A stretch of DNA of 64,000 bases, taken from assembly GCA_903832775.1 (NCBI GenBank), contig CAILCX010000004.1:1-64000 (forward strand). The letters run 5' to 3'. Below, piece by piece: positions 47,032 to 57,645 of this stretch. The stretch comes from an uncultured Methylobacter sp. Its GTDB lineage: Bacteria > Pseudomonadota > Gammaproteobacteria > Methylococcales > Methylomonadaceae. Made by a program: the position numbers and the translations under genes. Each line of letters starts with the position of its first letter. Within the stretch, counting starts at the first letter, position 1. The notes beneath the pieces are model-generated. The model saw only the letters and a program-made list of their open reading frames with translations, did no database searches and was not told the DNA's origin.

Positions 47032-48144
47032 TCATGATAAAGACACAACTTCTGCCAATGCCTCAATAAACAGTTCATTTTCAGCCGATGTACCAATTGT
47101 AATACGCAAATGATTGGGTAATTCATAAACCCCTACCGGCCTGACAATAACGCCTTTGCGCAATAGAGCCTCATAAACTGGCAGTGCAGGTTTTTTTAAA
47201 TCAACTAACACAAAATTAGCGGCTGATGGAATCCATTCCAGATCCAGCTTTTTGAAGCCTTCTGTTATAAATTGCATACCCTGCTCATTGACAGTAATCG
47301 TATTTTGTAAATGCTCGCTATCAGTTAAAGCCGCTGTCGCTGCGGCTAGCGCCAACATATTATTATTAAACGGTTGGCGCACCCGATTCAAAATATCTGC
47401 CAGTTGCGGACTGGATAAGCCATAACCAACACGCAAGCCAGCCAAACCATAAGCCTTGGAAAAAGTTCGCGTTATTAATAGGTTGGGGTATTTTTCCAGC
47501 CAAGCAGTTGAGTTTTCGACATTTTGATCAGCCACAAATTCGCAATAGGCTTCATCAAGAACACACACACAGGTAACCGGTAGCGCCTTAATAAATGCTT
47601 CTAACGAAGAATGACTTAGCAAAGTACCGGTAGGATTATTCGGGTTCGCTATAAAAACCAGGCGGGTTTTAGCTGTCACTCTTCTCTGCATCGCATCCAG
47701 ATCATGACCATAGTTTAAAGCCGGTGCGACGACTGCCGTTGCACCAACAGCCTGAGTGACCAACGGATAAACAGCAAATGCATGTTGCGAAAAAACCACT
47801 TCAAGATCAGGCGTCAGAAACGCTCGAGCTACCAACTCTAAAATCTCGTTGGAACCATTGCCCAGCGTAATCTGGTTCATATCCAAATTATATTTTTTAG
47901 CCAAAGCAGATTTTAACTCAAAGCCATTACCATCAGGATACAAAGCCAAATCAGGCAAAATTGCCTGTATCGCTGCCAAAGCTTTTTTACCGGGTCCCAA
48001 GGGATTTTCATTAGATGCGAGCTTTATGATATAAGAAAGCCCCAATTCACGCTCCAACTCTTCTATCGGTTTACCGGGGACATAAGGCACAAGCTTTTGT
48101 ACACCTGATACGGCAAGATTGTATATATTATCGCTGTTATTCAT
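47032..48144 (-). CDS. hisC: Histidinol-phosphate aminotransferase
   Basis: A 370-residue fold type I PLP enzyme with the HisC hallmarks: KLASNENPLGP, the PLP Lys K230 in TRTFSKAYGLAGLRVGY, and NPNNPTGT. It acts in histidine synthesis and may also transaminate aromatic keto acids, which fits its place between pheA and tyrA. It lies 65 bp after pheA and before the tyrA-aroA fusion on one transcript. ATG at 48144. Confidence 0.95.
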   Translation of the reverse strand: MNNSDNIYNLAVSGVQKLVPYVPGKPIEELERELGLSYIIKLASNENPLGPGKKALAAIQAILPDLALYPDGNGFELKSALAKKYNLDMNQITLGNGSNEILELVARAFLTPDLEVVFSQHAFAVYPLVTQAVGATAVVAPALNYGHDLDAMQRRVTAKTRLVFIANPNNPTGTLLSHSSLEAFIKALPVTCVCVLDEAYCEFVADQNVENSTAWLEKYPNLLITRTFSKAYGLAGLRVGYGLSSPQLADILNRVRQPFNNNMLALAAATAALTDSEHLQNTITVNEQGMQFITEGFKKLDLEWIPSAANFVLVDLKKPALPVYEALLRKGVIVRPVGVYELPNHLRITIGTSAENELFIEALAEVVSLS

Positions 48145-48209
48145 TGATTATATTGAGAAAAAAGTAGAATGAAAAACTGTTTATTCCGGTTTATGCATGA
48201 TTTTACAAC

Positions 48210-49295
48210 TTAAAGAACAGCTTTAGGATAGGACCCTAACAACTTAAGCATATTAACGTTGTCTTGTAATATGGCCAAAGCTTTAGAGACATCTTCATCT
48301 TCACTGTGACCTTCAATATCGATAAAAAAAACATAATCCCACAACCCCTGACGAGAAGGCCGGGATTCAATATGTAACATGCCGATATTAAAGCGCGCGA
48401 AAGGTTCGAGTATTCTGTGCAAGGCGCCCGGCTGATTTCCTGTAGAAACCACTAATGAGGTTTTATCATTGCCCGTAGAGGCTGATATTTGCTGCCCGAC
48501 AATAATGAAACGAGTGGTATTATCAGAGGTGTCCTCGATATTTTTTTCAATGACATTCAATTGATAAATCTCGGCTGCAACAATACCCGCTATGGCAACT
48601 GTCCGACTATTGGCAGAAGCTAATCTTGCAGCCTCAGTATTGCTATTTACGGCGGTCCGCTTTGCAACTGGCAAATGTTTATCCAGCCATTGCCTGCATT
48701 GTGCCAAGGATTGCTGATGTGAAAAAACTTCCATCACACCATCGAGACTATCACCTAAACCCATCAAATTCTGATGCACCCTAATCTCAACTTCACCGCA
48801 TATTTTTAACGGTGAAGTCAAAAATCGATCCAGCGTATGACTAATAATTCCTTCAGTTGAATTTTCAACCGGTACAACACCGAACTGACAGTTGCCATTC
48901 TCAACCGTACTAAAAATCTCATTAATAGTAGCGGAGGGAACCGTTTTAACTGATGATCCGAAATGTTTGACTGCAGCTTGCTGGGTAAATGTGCCTTCGG
49001 GACCTAAATAAGCGACATCCAGAGGCTTTTCCAAAGCCAAGCACGCAGACATTAACTCTCTAAAAAAATGTGCCGCAGTATCACCTGATAACGGCCCCTG
49101 ATTCAGGTCTTTTATCCTTCGTAATACCAATGACTCTCGATCCGGACGATAAAAAGTTCCTTGCTCTCCCTGTGCAATCTTGGTTTTCGCCACCTCCATT
49201 GCACAAGACGCACGTTGATTCATCAACTGCAAAATCTGCTGGTCGATAGAATCAATTTTATCTCTCAACTCGGAAAGGGGAATAAAAGATGACAT
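48210..49295 (-). CDS. pheA: Bifunctional chorismate mutase / prephenate dehydratase
   Basis: A 361-residue P-protein for phenylalanine synthesis. The N-terminal AroQ chorismate mutase (about 1-90, IDQQILQLMNQRASCAMEVA) is followed by the dehydratase (YLGPEGTFTQQAAVKHFG, with the TTRF motif in DNTTRFIIVG) and a C-terminal ACT domain (GALHRILEPFARFNIGMLHI, ESRPSRQ) for Phe feedback. Order and length match E. coli PheA. It lies 31 bp after serC on the same transcript. Confidence 0.96.
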   Translation of the reverse strand: MSSFIPLSELRDKIDSIDQQILQLMNQRASCAMEVAKTKIAQGEQGTFYRPDRESLVLRRIKDLNQGPLSGDTAAHFFRELMSACLALEKPLDVAYLGPEGTFTQQAAVKHFGSSVKTVPSATINEIFSTVENGNCQFGVVPVENSTEGIISHTLDRFLTSPLKICGEVEIRVHQNLMGLGDSLDGVMEVFSHQQSLAQCRQWLDKHLPVAKRTAVNSNTEAARLASANSRTVAIAGIVAAEIYQLNVIEKNIEDTSDNTTRFIIVGQQISASTGNDKTSLVVSTGNQPGALHRILEPFARFNIGMLHIESRPSRQGLWDYVFFIDIEGHSEDEDVSKALAILQDNVNMLKLLGSYPKAVL

Positions 49296-49326
49296 GGCGA
49301 AAACCTGATTTAATTATTATTTTAGA

Positions 49327-50406
49327 TTAGTGGGTGCGCTCAAATTCGGCCATAAAAGCAATCAAGGCCAGCACACCGTCTACAGGCATTGCATTATAGA
49401 TGCTGGCACGCATACCGCCCAATAAACGATGCCCTTTCAACGCAACCAAGCCATTGGCTTCTGCTGCCGCTAAAAAAGGCTTATCCAGACTTTCGTCCGC
49501 CAAAATAAATGGAACATTCATGCGTGAACGGGACGCTATTTCTACAGGGTTAGAATAGAGTGTCGACCGATCTATCGCTTGATATAAAAGAGCCGCTTTT
49601 GAGATATTGTGTTCTTCAATAGCTTCAACACCACCCTGCTCCTGCAACCATTTAAGCACAAGACCAACCAGATACCAGCTATAGGTCGGTGGTGTGTTCA
49701 ACATGGATTGGTGCTTGGCCTGCTCGGCATAATTGAATACCGGGGGCACTGTTTTAAGTGCATGTCCCATTAAATCATCTCTGACGATAACGACAGTAAC
49801 GCCAGCTGGCCCCATGTTTTTTTGTGTTCCAGCATAAATCAGACCGTACTGGCTGACATCAATCTTGCGGGACAGGATATTTGATGACATATCACAAACC
49901 AAAGGTAAACCTTGACTGTCAGGGCAAGAGTGAAACTCAACACCGTGTATTGTCTCATTTGAGGTGTAATGCAAATAGGCCGCTTGTTTATCAATGTTCC
50001 AAGTGGCTGCACCTGGAATTGTAGTAAAGCTTGTAGATTCAGAACTGACGCTGACAACCACATCACAATAAGCCTTAGCATCACTAATAGCTTTGTCAGA
50101 CCACGCCCCGGTATTAAGGTAGCAAGCTTTGGTGTTTCCGTTAAGAATATTTTGCGGCACCAAAGAAAACTGTGCCGAGGCTCCACCTTGCAAAAATAAA
50201 ACTTTATAATTTTCTGGTACAGCCAAAAGTGTTCGCAAATCAGCTTGGAGTTCTTCAGCAATAATCGAAAAATGTTTACCGCGATGACTCATTTCCATGA
50301 TCGACATGCCGCTATCGCGCCATTCCAGCATTTCCTGTTGTGCTTGTTTCAATACTGTTTCAGGAAATGCAGAAGGACCAGCGCTGAAATTATAAATCCT
50401 GGACAT
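49327..50406 (-). CDS. serC: Phosphoserine aminotransferase
   Basis: A 359-residue PLP enzyme converting 3-phosphohydroxypyruvate and glutamate to phosphoserine, also used for pyridoxal phosphate synthesis. FSAGPSAFPETVL at the start, the Lys in YAGTQKNMGPAGV (K196) and the family length all fit. Its ATG shares one base with the gyrA stop (TAATG). It begins the serC-pheA-hisC-tyrA/aroA-cmk group. Confidence 0.96.
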   Translation of the reverse strand: MSRIYNFSAGPSAFPETVLKQAQQEMLEWRDSGMSIMEMSHRGKHFSIIAEELQADLRTLLAVPENYKVLFLQGGASAQFSLVPQNILNGNTKACYLNTGAWSDKAISDAKAYCDVVVSVSSESTSFTTIPGAATWNIDKQAAYLHYTSNETIHGVEFHSCPDSQGLPLVCDMSSNILSRKIDVSQYGLIYAGTQKNMGPAGVTVVIVRDDLMGHALKTVPPVFNYAEQAKHQSMLNTPPTYSWYLVGLVLKWLQEQGGVEAIEEHNISKAALLYQAIDRSTLYSNPVEIASRSRMNVPFILADESLDKPFLAAAEANGLVALKGHRLLGGMRASIYNAMPVDGVLALIAFMAEFERTH

Positions 50407-53060
50407 TAGGATTCATCACCTGTTTCACCATCCATATCTGATGTTTCATCAGTTTCTTCATGAATTGTCTCATCCAATGTCTCAAAGTCTGTTTCAACAT
50501 CATCTGATAGTTCATCATCGGCATCATCAACGCCAGCCAGACCTTCAATACGATCAACCCCAATTACTTTTTCTTTCTTATCCAGCCTGATAATAGTTAC
50601 GCCCTGGGTATTTCTGCCTACCACAGAAATGCCCTCTACCGGTGTTCGAACCAAAGTTCCACCATCGGTAATTAGCATAATCTCATCATGATCGTTCACC
50701 AGCACTGCGCCAATGACTGCTCCGTTTCGCGCCGAAGTCTGTATTGCGATCAAGCCCTGACCACCACGCTTATGACAGGTAAACTCTTCCAGCTTGGTAC
50801 GTTTGCCGTAACCATTTTCGGTAATGTTCAGTACTGTGCCTTCAGCAGCAATAATCAGGGAAATGATTTTTTGCCCTTCCTGTAAACGCATTCCACGGAC
50901 ACCGGATGCGGTTCTGCCCATGGAACGAACATCGGCCTCATTAAAACAGACTGCTTTACCGGTACTGCCAAACAACAGCACGTTTTGCTGACCATCAGTT
51001 ACCGCAACACCAACCAGCGTATCGCCTTCTTTTAAATCAATCGCGATTTTGCCGTTGGTCCGTTGACGCTCAAATTCTTTTAACGGCGTCTTTTTAACAG
51101 TACCCGCTGAGGTCGCCATAAAAATAAACTTGGTATCAGTAAACTCACGGATCGGCAGCATCGCATTAATTTTCTCGCCCTGCTCCAATGGCAGTAAATT
51201 AACGAAAGGCTTACCTCTGGCCGCGCGACTGGCTACCGGTAATTGATAAACTTTAAGCCAATAAACTTTGCCCAAGGACGAGAAACACAAAATAATGTCA
51301 TGGGTATTGGCAACGATCAACTTGTCGACATAATCCAATTCTTTAGTCGCTGTAGCTGACTTGCCACGACCGCCGCGACGCTGGGCTTTGTAATCAGTCA
51401 AAGGCTGAGACTTGACATATCCTTCATGCGACATGGTTACCACCATATCTTCTTCGGTAATCAGATCTTCATCGGATAAATCCGAATGATTTTGCATGAT
51501 TTCAGTGCGGCGTTCGTCTGAATATTGCTCCTTAATAGCAACAAGCTCTTCCCTGATGATCTCCATCAGGCGAACATCGCTACCCAAAATAAACAGATAC
51601 TCATCAATTTGTTCAAGCAGCTGTTTGTATTCATTGACTATCTTGTCCTGCTCCAGACCTGTCAAACGATGCAGGCGCAAATCAAGAATAGCTTGGGCCT
51701 GTGTTTCAGACAGGCGATAAATACCGTCATGAATACCAAACTCCAGCGCCAGATCTTCGGGTCTTGAACGATCAGCATCGGCACGTTCCAGCAAAGTTGA
51801 CACCAAACCGGCATCCCAACTACGATCCAACAAACTAACTTTAGCTTCAGCAGGATTCATGGCCGCTTTAATCAACGCAATCATTTCGTCAATATTGGCC
51901 AAAGCAACCGCAAGTCCTTCTAAAATATGCGCCCTTTCTCTGGCCCTACGCAGATTATAAATAGTTCTACGGGTAACAATTTCACGCCTGTGATTAATAA
52001 AGGCACTAATAATTTCTCTGAGATTCATGCAATGAGGGCGCCCGTCCAGCAAGGCGACCATATTGATACCAAACACCGTCTGAAATTGGGTTTGCTTGTA
52101 TAGATTATTTAACACCACATCCGGCATTTCACCACGACGTAGCTCAATAACCATGCGCATACCGTCTTTATCCGACTCGTCACGCAATCCGGAAATACCT
52201 TCTAGCTTGCCTTCCTTAACAAGCTCGGCAATTTTTTCAAGTAATCGGGCTTTGTTGACCTGATACGGCAATTCGGTGGTAATAATCGCTTGGCGACTAC
52301 TATCCCCAATATCTTCAAAATGGCAGCGGGCACGCAAATAAATCTTGCCACGGCCTGTGGTATAAGCGTTATAAATACCGGATGCGCCATTGATAATGGC
52401 GGCTGTAGGAAAATCAGGCCCCGGAATATGAGCCATCAAATCATGAACGGTAAGATCAGGCTGATCGATCATCGCCAGGCAGGCGCTAATCACTTCAGTC
52501 AAATTATGCGGTGGAATATTGGTGGCCATGCCTACAGCAATACCCGATGAGCCGTTAATCAATAAAGTCGGCACACGTGTCGGCAATACTTTGGGCTCAG
52601 ACTCAGACTCGTCATAGTTAGGCGCAAAATCGACCGTTTCTTTGTCCAGATCAGCCAGTAGTTCATGGGCTATTCTAGACATGCGTACTTCGGTATAACG
52701 CATCGCCGCAGGTGAATCACCATCAACCGAACCGAAATTGCCTTGTCCGTCAATCAGCATATAGCGCATGGAAAAGTTCTGCGCCATGCGAACCATAGTG
52801 TCATAAACCGCCGTATCGCCATGTGGATGGTATTTACCGATCACATCACCGACAACACGCGCCGATTTCTTATAAGGCTTGTTCCAGTCATTGCCTAACT
52901 CGCTCATCGCGTATAACACACGACGATGCACCGGTTTAAGGCCGTCTCTGACATCTGGAAGGGCTCGACCGACGATAACGCTCATGGCGTAATCGAGATA
53001 GGACTGCTTCATCTCATCTTCGAGATTAACAGGTATTATTTCTTTAGCGAAGTTTGACAT
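50406..53060 (-). CDS. gyrA: DNA gyrase subunit A
   Basis: An 884-residue type IIA topoisomerase subunit. The catalytic Tyr is Y122 (MRYTEVRMS), the quinolone region is [17 protein letters not shown] with Thr at position 83 and Asp at 87 (E. coli numbering holds without gaps), and the GyrA box is QRRGGRGK. The six-bladed C-terminal domain is followed by an acidic tail of about 40 residues rich in Asp and Glu. It heads the supercluster and is coupled to serC. ATG at 53060. Confidence 0.97.
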   Translation of the reverse strand: MSNFAKEIIPVNLEDEMKQSYLDYAMSVIVGRALPDVRDGLKPVHRRVLYAMSELGNDWNKPYKKSARVVGDVIGKYHPHGDTAVYDTMVRMAQNFSMRYMLIDGQGNFGSVDGDSPAAMRYTEVRMSRIAHELLADLDKETVDFAPNYDESESEPKVLPTRVPTLLINGSSGIAVGMATNIPPHNLTEVISACLAMIDQPDLTVHDLMAHIPGPDFPTAAIINGASGIYNAYTTGRGKIYLRARCHFEDIGDSSRQAIITTELPYQVNKARLLEKIAELVKEGKLEGISGLRDESDKDGMRMVIELRRGEMPDVVLNNLYKQTQFQTVFGINMVALLDGRPHCMNLREIISAFINHRREIVTRRTIYNLRRARERAHILEGLAVALANIDEMIALIKAAMNPAEAKVSLLDRSWDAGLVSTLLERADADRSRPEDLALEFGIHDGIYRLSETQAQAILDLRLHRLTGLEQDKIVNEYKQLLEQIDEYLFILGSDVRLMEIIREELVAIKEQYSDERRTEIMQNHSDLSDEDLITEEDMVVTMSHEGYVKSQPLTDYKAQRRGGRGKSATATKELDYVDKLIVANTHDIILCFSSLGKVYWLKVYQLPVASRAARGKPFVNLLPLEQGEKINAMLPIREFTDTKFIFMATSAGTVKKTPLKEFERQRTNGKIAIDLKEGDTLVGVAVTDGQQNVLLFGSTGKAVCFNEADVRSMGRTASGVRGMRLQEGQKIISLIIAAEGTVLNITENGYGKRTKLEEFTCHKRGGQGLIAIQTSARNGAVIGAVLVNDHDEIMLITDGGTLVRTPVEGISVVGRNTQGVTIIRLDKKEKVIGVDRIEGLAGVDDADDELSDDVETDFETLDETIHEETDETSDMDGETGDES

Positions 53061-53333
53061 TGATCCCTATTTACACATTGCGCCGTTAATACCTATCGGC
53101 ATGGTTTCATGATTAAGTGCAAACACACTTTTTCCTGGATATTTTTAAGTGCGCCTAGACGATATGAACACAGCCATAGATTATAACAAATTGTCTCAAT
53201 AGTGTCGAAGTTGATAGCGTTTTAAATTTAAACAACTAATCGATAAGATAACTGATTAAAATGCGGCAATTTTGATTTGAATGAGGAATTTTCAGGAATA
53301 ATAAACTTACCGTAACTGATCCATGTCCGCATA

Positions 53334-54053
53334 TTAAACAAATATTTCCGTTAAAAAGTTTTGCATGGACAACCAGGAACGCGCATCGGAAACTGGTTGA
53401 TAAACAGCACCAAAGACAGGGTCATTAGCAAGAGGATTTGTAAACCCATGCATAGTATTGCCATAGCTATGTAGTTGCCAGTCCGCGCCAACTTCGGTCA
53501 TTTCCTCTTCAAAAGCATGAACCTGGTCAACAGGAACCATCGGATCATCCCAACCATGCAAAGCCAAAACCTTTGCTTTTATGGCACAACCCTGGATATT
53601 TTCAGCTGGAAACAATAAACCATGAAAACTGACCACACCTTTAATCTCCGCGCCAGTTCTGGCCAGGTCAAGCACGCACAACCCCCCAAAACAAAAACCG
53701 ATCGCAGCGATTTTACCGTCATCAACCCATGGCATCAGTCTAACTGCAGCCAAAGCCGCCTTCATTCGCTGTTGCAACATAGCTCTATCAGCCATAAAAG
53801 GCTGCATCAGCTTCATATTTTCGTCGGCACTTGAGCCTAATACGCCTTTACCGTACATATCTACCGCAAAACCAACATATCCCATAGCTGCCAGTTTTTT
53901 GGCTTTTTCGGCTACAAACTCATCCCGACCGCACCAGGTATGATTAATTAAGACCGCCGGCCTTCGACCTGTGACCTCATCATCAAATGCAAAAAATGCC
54001 TCCAGCACCACATCGCCATCCAGATAAACTACGGTATTCGTCACTATTGCCAT
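53334..54053 (-). CDS. Dienelactone hydrolase family protein
   Basis: A 239-residue alpha/beta hydrolase with the DLH-type catalytic triad: nucleophile Cys in GFCFGGL (C121), Asp in HGWDDPMVP and His in NTMHGFTNP (H202). Family members hydrolyse cyclic lactones or unknown esters; no degradative genes surround it, so a housekeeping or detoxifying role is more likely. GAGG lies eight bases before the ATG. It is 16 bp after the phosphatase gene and probably co-transcribed. Confidence 0.87.
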   Translation of the reverse strand: MAIVTNTVVYLDGDVVLEAFFAFDDEVTGRRPAVLINHTWCGRDEFVAEKAKKLAAMGYVGFAVDMYGKGVLGSSADENMKLMQPFMADRAMLQQRMKAALAAVRLMPWVDDGKIAAIGFCFGGLCVLDLARTGAEIKGVVSFHGLLFPAENIQGCAIKAKVLALHGWDDPMVPVDQVHAFEEEMTEVGADWQLHSYGNTMHGFTNPLANDPVFGAVYQPVSDARSWLSMQNFLTEIFV

Positions 54054-54069
54054 GATCTAATCCTCGTTG

Positions 54070-54546
54070 TTATTTTAATGTCCTTACAGAATTAAGAAAA
54101 CCGAATGAAGCGGCCTCTATCATATCCAGCACTCTTTCAAAACCGTTGACACCACCATAGTAAGGATCGGGCACCTCGCGCTCATCAAGGTGGGGCGCAT
54201 AAGCCAAGAAATATTTTATTTTATTTCGATATTGCGCTGGACAGTCACTAAGCAGGATTTCATAATTATCATCATCCATCGCCAGCAAAAAATCAAAATC
54301 TTCAAAATCTTCATCGCAAACTTTTCTGGCACGTAGCATCGACAGATCAATACCCCGTTCAATGGCCGCCGCTTGTGATCGTAAATCAGGCTCTTTACCA
54401 ACATGATAAGCATGGGTACCTGCTGAATCGATAACAAATTGAGCTTCAAGATTATTATCATTAACTAATTTTGTAAACACCCCTTCGGCCGTTGGCGAAC
54501 GACAGATATTGCCCATACACACAAAAAGAACTTTAATTTTTTCCAT
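54070..54546 (-). CDS. Low-molecular-weight protein-tyrosine phosphatase
   Basis: A 158-residue enzyme with the P-loop CMGNICRS (C10 to R16, C-x5-R) and the acid Asp in PDPYYGG. EPS-linked relatives (Wzb) dephosphorylate Wzc. This one lies far from the EPS locus in the window, but it could still act on the autokinase at 5338-7587. It is upstream of and close to the hydrolase gene. ATG at 54546 with AGG upstream. Confidence 0.9.
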   Translation of the reverse strand: MEKIKVLFVCMGNICRSPTAEGVFTKLVNDNNLEAQFVIDSAGTHAYHVGKEPDLRSQAAAIERGIDLSMLRARKVCDEDFEDFDFLLAMDDDNYEILLSDCPAQYRNKIKYFLAYAPHLDEREVPDPYYGGVNGFERVLDMIEAASFGFLNSVRTLK

Positions 54547-54634
54547 AGTCTTACCTGATCAAATAATTACTTACATTTCTATTGTAACGTCTGACAAGAA
54601 AAATGGGCAAAGGAAGTCATTAGAACTTTAAAAC

Positions 54635-54994
54635 TCACTCTTTATTTCCATTATCAATAAGCATCAGAATTATCACAAACAAAATAATAACCAGTATCGG
54701 CCAAAAATAAGGCGCCATAATAAAAACAACTGCCAACGCAAACAAGATGGCGAAGAAAAACACAAACAAACCGACCCCTAAAAACAGAATCACCATCAGC
54801 ACACCAGTGACAATCATAACAAACAAGAAAGTGGGTATTGCTGCAAAGCGAACCACTGACTCTGCGACCGGTTCACCATTGAGCATAACACTTAATTGCC
54901 CAACACTGGGGTGAAACAAATAACTCAAAACAGCAATGACAAAGCCGACTATCAAAACCTTGGTTATGAGTTTTTTATTGTGCTTTTGTTGCAT
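54635..54994 (-). CDS. Small multi-TM membrane protein, unknown
   Basis: A 119-residue protein with about four hydrophobic helices (one at 8-25, three between about 48 and 115) and almost no soluble part. No catalytic motif is seen. AAGGCG lies upstream of the ATG. It lies between the phosphatase and gluQ on the same strand, 30 bp after gluQ. The function is unknown. Confidence 0.65.
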   Translation of the reverse strand: MQQKHNKKLITKVLIVGFVIAVLSYLFHPSVGQLSVMLNGEPVAESVVRFAAIPTFLFVMIVTGVLMVILFLGVGLFVFFFAILFALAVVFIMAPYFWPILVIILFVIILMLIDNGNKE

Positions 54995-55024
54995 AAATCA
55001 TCGCCTTGAAAAATGGAAACGTCA

Positions 55025-55912
55025 TTAAAAATCGCAACTGACAACCTGAATATTCTTTAACAAAGTAGGTTTCCAATGAGCAATCGCCCAGTCCAGCAAC
55101 TCAGCTATGGGTGCTTGCTTAAGTTCAACTGGAGGCCTTTGCTTCAACAAGCCTAGCAATTCGAAAATAACTTGGCCCGGCGAAGTTAAAGCTACAGCAA
55201 CTGCCTGAGTCTGCTTACTAAGTTTATAGCCCTGCCTATCGACAATAACAGGCACGTGCATATAAGCCGGAGTATAAAACCCTAACAATTGTTGAAGGTA
55301 AATCTGTTTTGGAGTTTCGGCCAGTAAATCATGGCCACGAACAATTTGGTTAACCTGCTGGAGATGATCATCAATCACTACGGCAAAATGATAGGCAATA
55401 ATATTGTCTTTCCTTTTAACAACAAAATCACCATATTGCCTTGCAAGATCATAGGAAAAGAATCCTTGCATTTGATCCTGAAAATCAATATTTTGGAAAT
55501 CCGTTTTAATGCGAAGCGCATAATCGCTATCGGGCTTTACTTCCCGGTGTCGGCAAATGCCAGGATAAATATCGGGATGCAGCTCACCTCTAGCATTATT
55601 AATCAGTTCTTTTCTGCTACAAGTGCAGGGATAGATCAATTCCCTTACCTGCAAGTCATTGATAAAATATTCATAAACCTCAATATGCTGACTTTGAAAA
55701 GCAATGCTACCATCCCAATGCAGACCAAAGGCTTCAAGAGTTCTTTGAATGCTATCAGCAGAACCTTTTACATTTCTGGGAATATCAAGATCATCAATAC
55801 GTAGCAGCCACAATCCTTGTTGTGAGCGTGCCTGAAGAAAACCGGCAAGAGCGGTATAGAGGGAACCAAGATGCAAAGGGCCGGTAGGCGAAGGTGCAAA
55901 CCGGCCAATCAT
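55025..55912 (-). CDS. gluQ: Glutamyl-Q tRNA(Asp) synthetase
   Basis: A 295-residue truncated glutamyl-tRNA synthetase paralogue that attaches Glu to queuosine in tRNA(Asp). It has RFAPSPTGPLHLGSLYTALAG with the HLGS (HIGH) motif, the Zn-binding CTCS plus later Cys, and KLSKQ (KMSKS equivalent); it lacks the anticodon domain, as expected. It follows dksA by 17 bp, the common proteobacterial arrangement. Confidence 0.94.
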   Translation of the reverse strand: MIGRFAPSPTGPLHLGSLYTALAGFLQARSQQGLWLLRIDDLDIPRNVKGSADSIQRTLEAFGLHWDGSIAFQSQHIEVYEYFINDLQVRELIYPCTCSRKELINNARGELHPDIYPGICRHREVKPDSDYALRIKTDFQNIDFQDQMQGFFSYDLARQYGDFVVKRKDNIIAYHFAVVIDDHLQQVNQIVRGHDLLAETPKQIYLQQLLGFYTPAYMHVPVIVDRQGYKLSKQTQAVAVALTSPGQVIFELLGLLKQRPPVELKQAPIAELLDWAIAHWKPTLLKNIQVVSCDF

Positions 55913-55929
55913 GAGTTGTTTATCCAGGT

Positions 55930-56364
55930 TTAGCCCATTTGTTTTTCGCGAATTTCGTCAAGGGTTTTACAATCTATGCACAAACTGGCAGTAGGTCTGG
56001 CTTCCAGACGACGGATACCAATATCAATACCGCAAGACTCACAAAAACCGTAATCACCAGATTCGATTTCTTTGAGGGATTCATCAATCTTCTTGATTAA
56101 ACGCCGCTCACGATCACGGGTTCTTAACTCCAGACTAAATTCTGATTCCTGAGACGCACGGTCATTTGGGTCAGGAAAATTGGATGCATCGTCCTGCATA
56201 TGATGCACGGTACGATCAACTTCGTGCATTAACTTGCCACGCCACGTTTTAAGAATACCCTCAAAATGTGTTAATTGGGCACTATTCATATATTCTTCGC
56301 CTTCCTTTTCTTGGTAAGGCTTAAAACTGAAAGGTGAATCGCCAGTTTTAGAACTATCGGTCAT
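55930..56364 (-). CDS. dksA: RNA polymerase-binding transcription factor DksA
   Basis: A 144-residue protein. A coiled coil carries the DPNDRAS tip (D65 and D68, the DxxDxA motif) and a C4 zinc finger (C108, C111, C129, C132). DksA enters the RNAP secondary channel and mediates ppGpp effects. AGGAG lies about seven bases before the ATG. It is divergent from the aminotransferase at 56477 and leads gluQ. Confidence 0.96.
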   Translation of the reverse strand: MTDSSKTGDSPFSFKPYQEKEGEEYMNSAQLTHFEGILKTWRGKLMHEVDRTVHHMQDDASNFPDPNDRASQESEFSLELRTRDRERRLIKKIDESLKEIESGDYGFCESCGIDIGIRRLEARPTASLCIDCKTLDEIREKQMG

Positions 56365-56476
56365 CCATTAACTCCTAAGACATGATTAATAAAACCGCGC
56401 ATTTTTAGCAGAATAGAGACAATATAGCAAGATTTATTGGTATGATCTAATGCTTTTAATCGGAGCATCGACTTTT

Positions 56477-57643
56477 ATGAATGAAAGATTAGCTAAACGA
56501 ACCGAAGGAATATCACCTTTTTATGTGATGGAACTGCTTCGGCGTACCAAGGAACTTGAAGCCCAGGGCAGAGATATTATTCACATGGAAATCGGTGAAC
56601 CTGATTTCCCTACATTGCCTACCATTGTTGAAGCGGGCCTTAAACAAATTCGCACTGGCGAGATAAAATATACCGCAGCCGCAGGCTTGCCTGAACTACG
56701 CGATAAAATCGCTAACTTTTATCTTCAGCAATATTCAGTCACTGTTGCCCAAGAACGTATATTTGTAACACCAGGTGCTTCAGGCGCTTTTTTACTGGCA
56801 CTGGGTGCTAGCCTTAACCCTGGAGAAGAACTCTTAATGGCCGACCCCTGTTACCCTTGTAACAGTAACTTTGTTAAGTTGTTTGATGGTAAAACCAAAA
56901 CCATTCCAGTCGATGCTTCAAACAATTATCAACTGACCGGAAAACTAATCAAACAATATTGGACTCCAGCCACCAAGGGGGTGTTGATTGCGTCACCCTC
57001 AAATCCAACTGGAACGATCATTAGTGCTGACCAATTAGAAGAATCGATCCGAACGGTCAACCAGATTGGCGGCTGTTTTTATTCAGATGAGATTTATCAT
57101 GGATTGGTTTATGGTGAAAAAACCAAGTCCGCGCTCGAGTTTAGTGATAACGTTTTTGTAATCAACAGTTTTTCCAAATTTTTTGGTATGACCGGCTGGC
57201 GTGTCGGCTGGTTGATAGTGCCTGAGGAGTTTATAGATGCCACCGAAAAATTAGCTCAAAATATATTTATCGCTACAGCAACCCATTCACAATATGCCGC
57301 CTTAGCTGCTTTTGATCCAAACGCCCTGACTGAACTTGAACACAGACGAGCCGAATTTCAAATTCGACGTGACTTTCTTTACCAAGCTTTGCTGGATCTG
57401 GGTTTTGGAATCCCCATAAAACCGGAGGGTGCTTTTTATATTTACGCCGACTGCTCCAAATTTACCGATGACAGCTACCAGTTCGCCCTGGACTTACTAG
57501 AAGCTGAAGGCGTTGCCATTGCACCCGGCAAAGATTTTGGTGCATATGAAGCTAATCATTACGTCCGCTTTGCTTATACGATATCTATAGATAGAATGTC
57601 GCTTGCCATGCAACGTTTAGAAAAATTCATTAGAAAAGGATAA
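56477..57643 (+). CDS. Class I/II aminotransferase (AlaA/AspC-like)
   Basis: A 388-residue PLP enzyme. It has YTAAAGLPELRDKIA, NPTGTI, and the PLP Lys in NSFSKFFGMTGWRVGW (K234). Alanine- or aspartate-type substrates are most likely; the exact pair cannot be fixed. The ATG at 56477 has a GGAG 12 bases upstream; an ATG at 56450 adds nine residues and has no better site. It is followed after 2 bp by a rhodanese gene. Confidence 0.87.
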   Translation: MNERLAKRTEGISPFYVMELLRRTKELEAQGRDIIHMEIGEPDFPTLPTIVEAGLKQIRTGEIKYTAAAGLPELRDKIANFYLQQYSVTVAQERIFVTPGASGAFLLALGASLNPGEELLMADPCYPCNSNFVKLFDGKTKTIPVDASNNYQLTGKLIKQYWTPATKGVLIASPSNPTGTIISADQLEESIRTVNQIGGCFYSDEIYHGLVYGEKTKSALEFSDNVFVINSFSKFFGMTGWRVGWLIVPEEFIDATEKLAQNIFIATATHSQYAALAAFDPNALTELEHRRAEFQIRRDFLYQALLDLGFGIPIKPEGAFYIYADCSKFTDDSYQFALDLLEAEGVAIAPGKDFGAYEANHYVRFAYTISIDRMSLAMQRLEKFIRKG

Positions 57644-57645
57644 TT

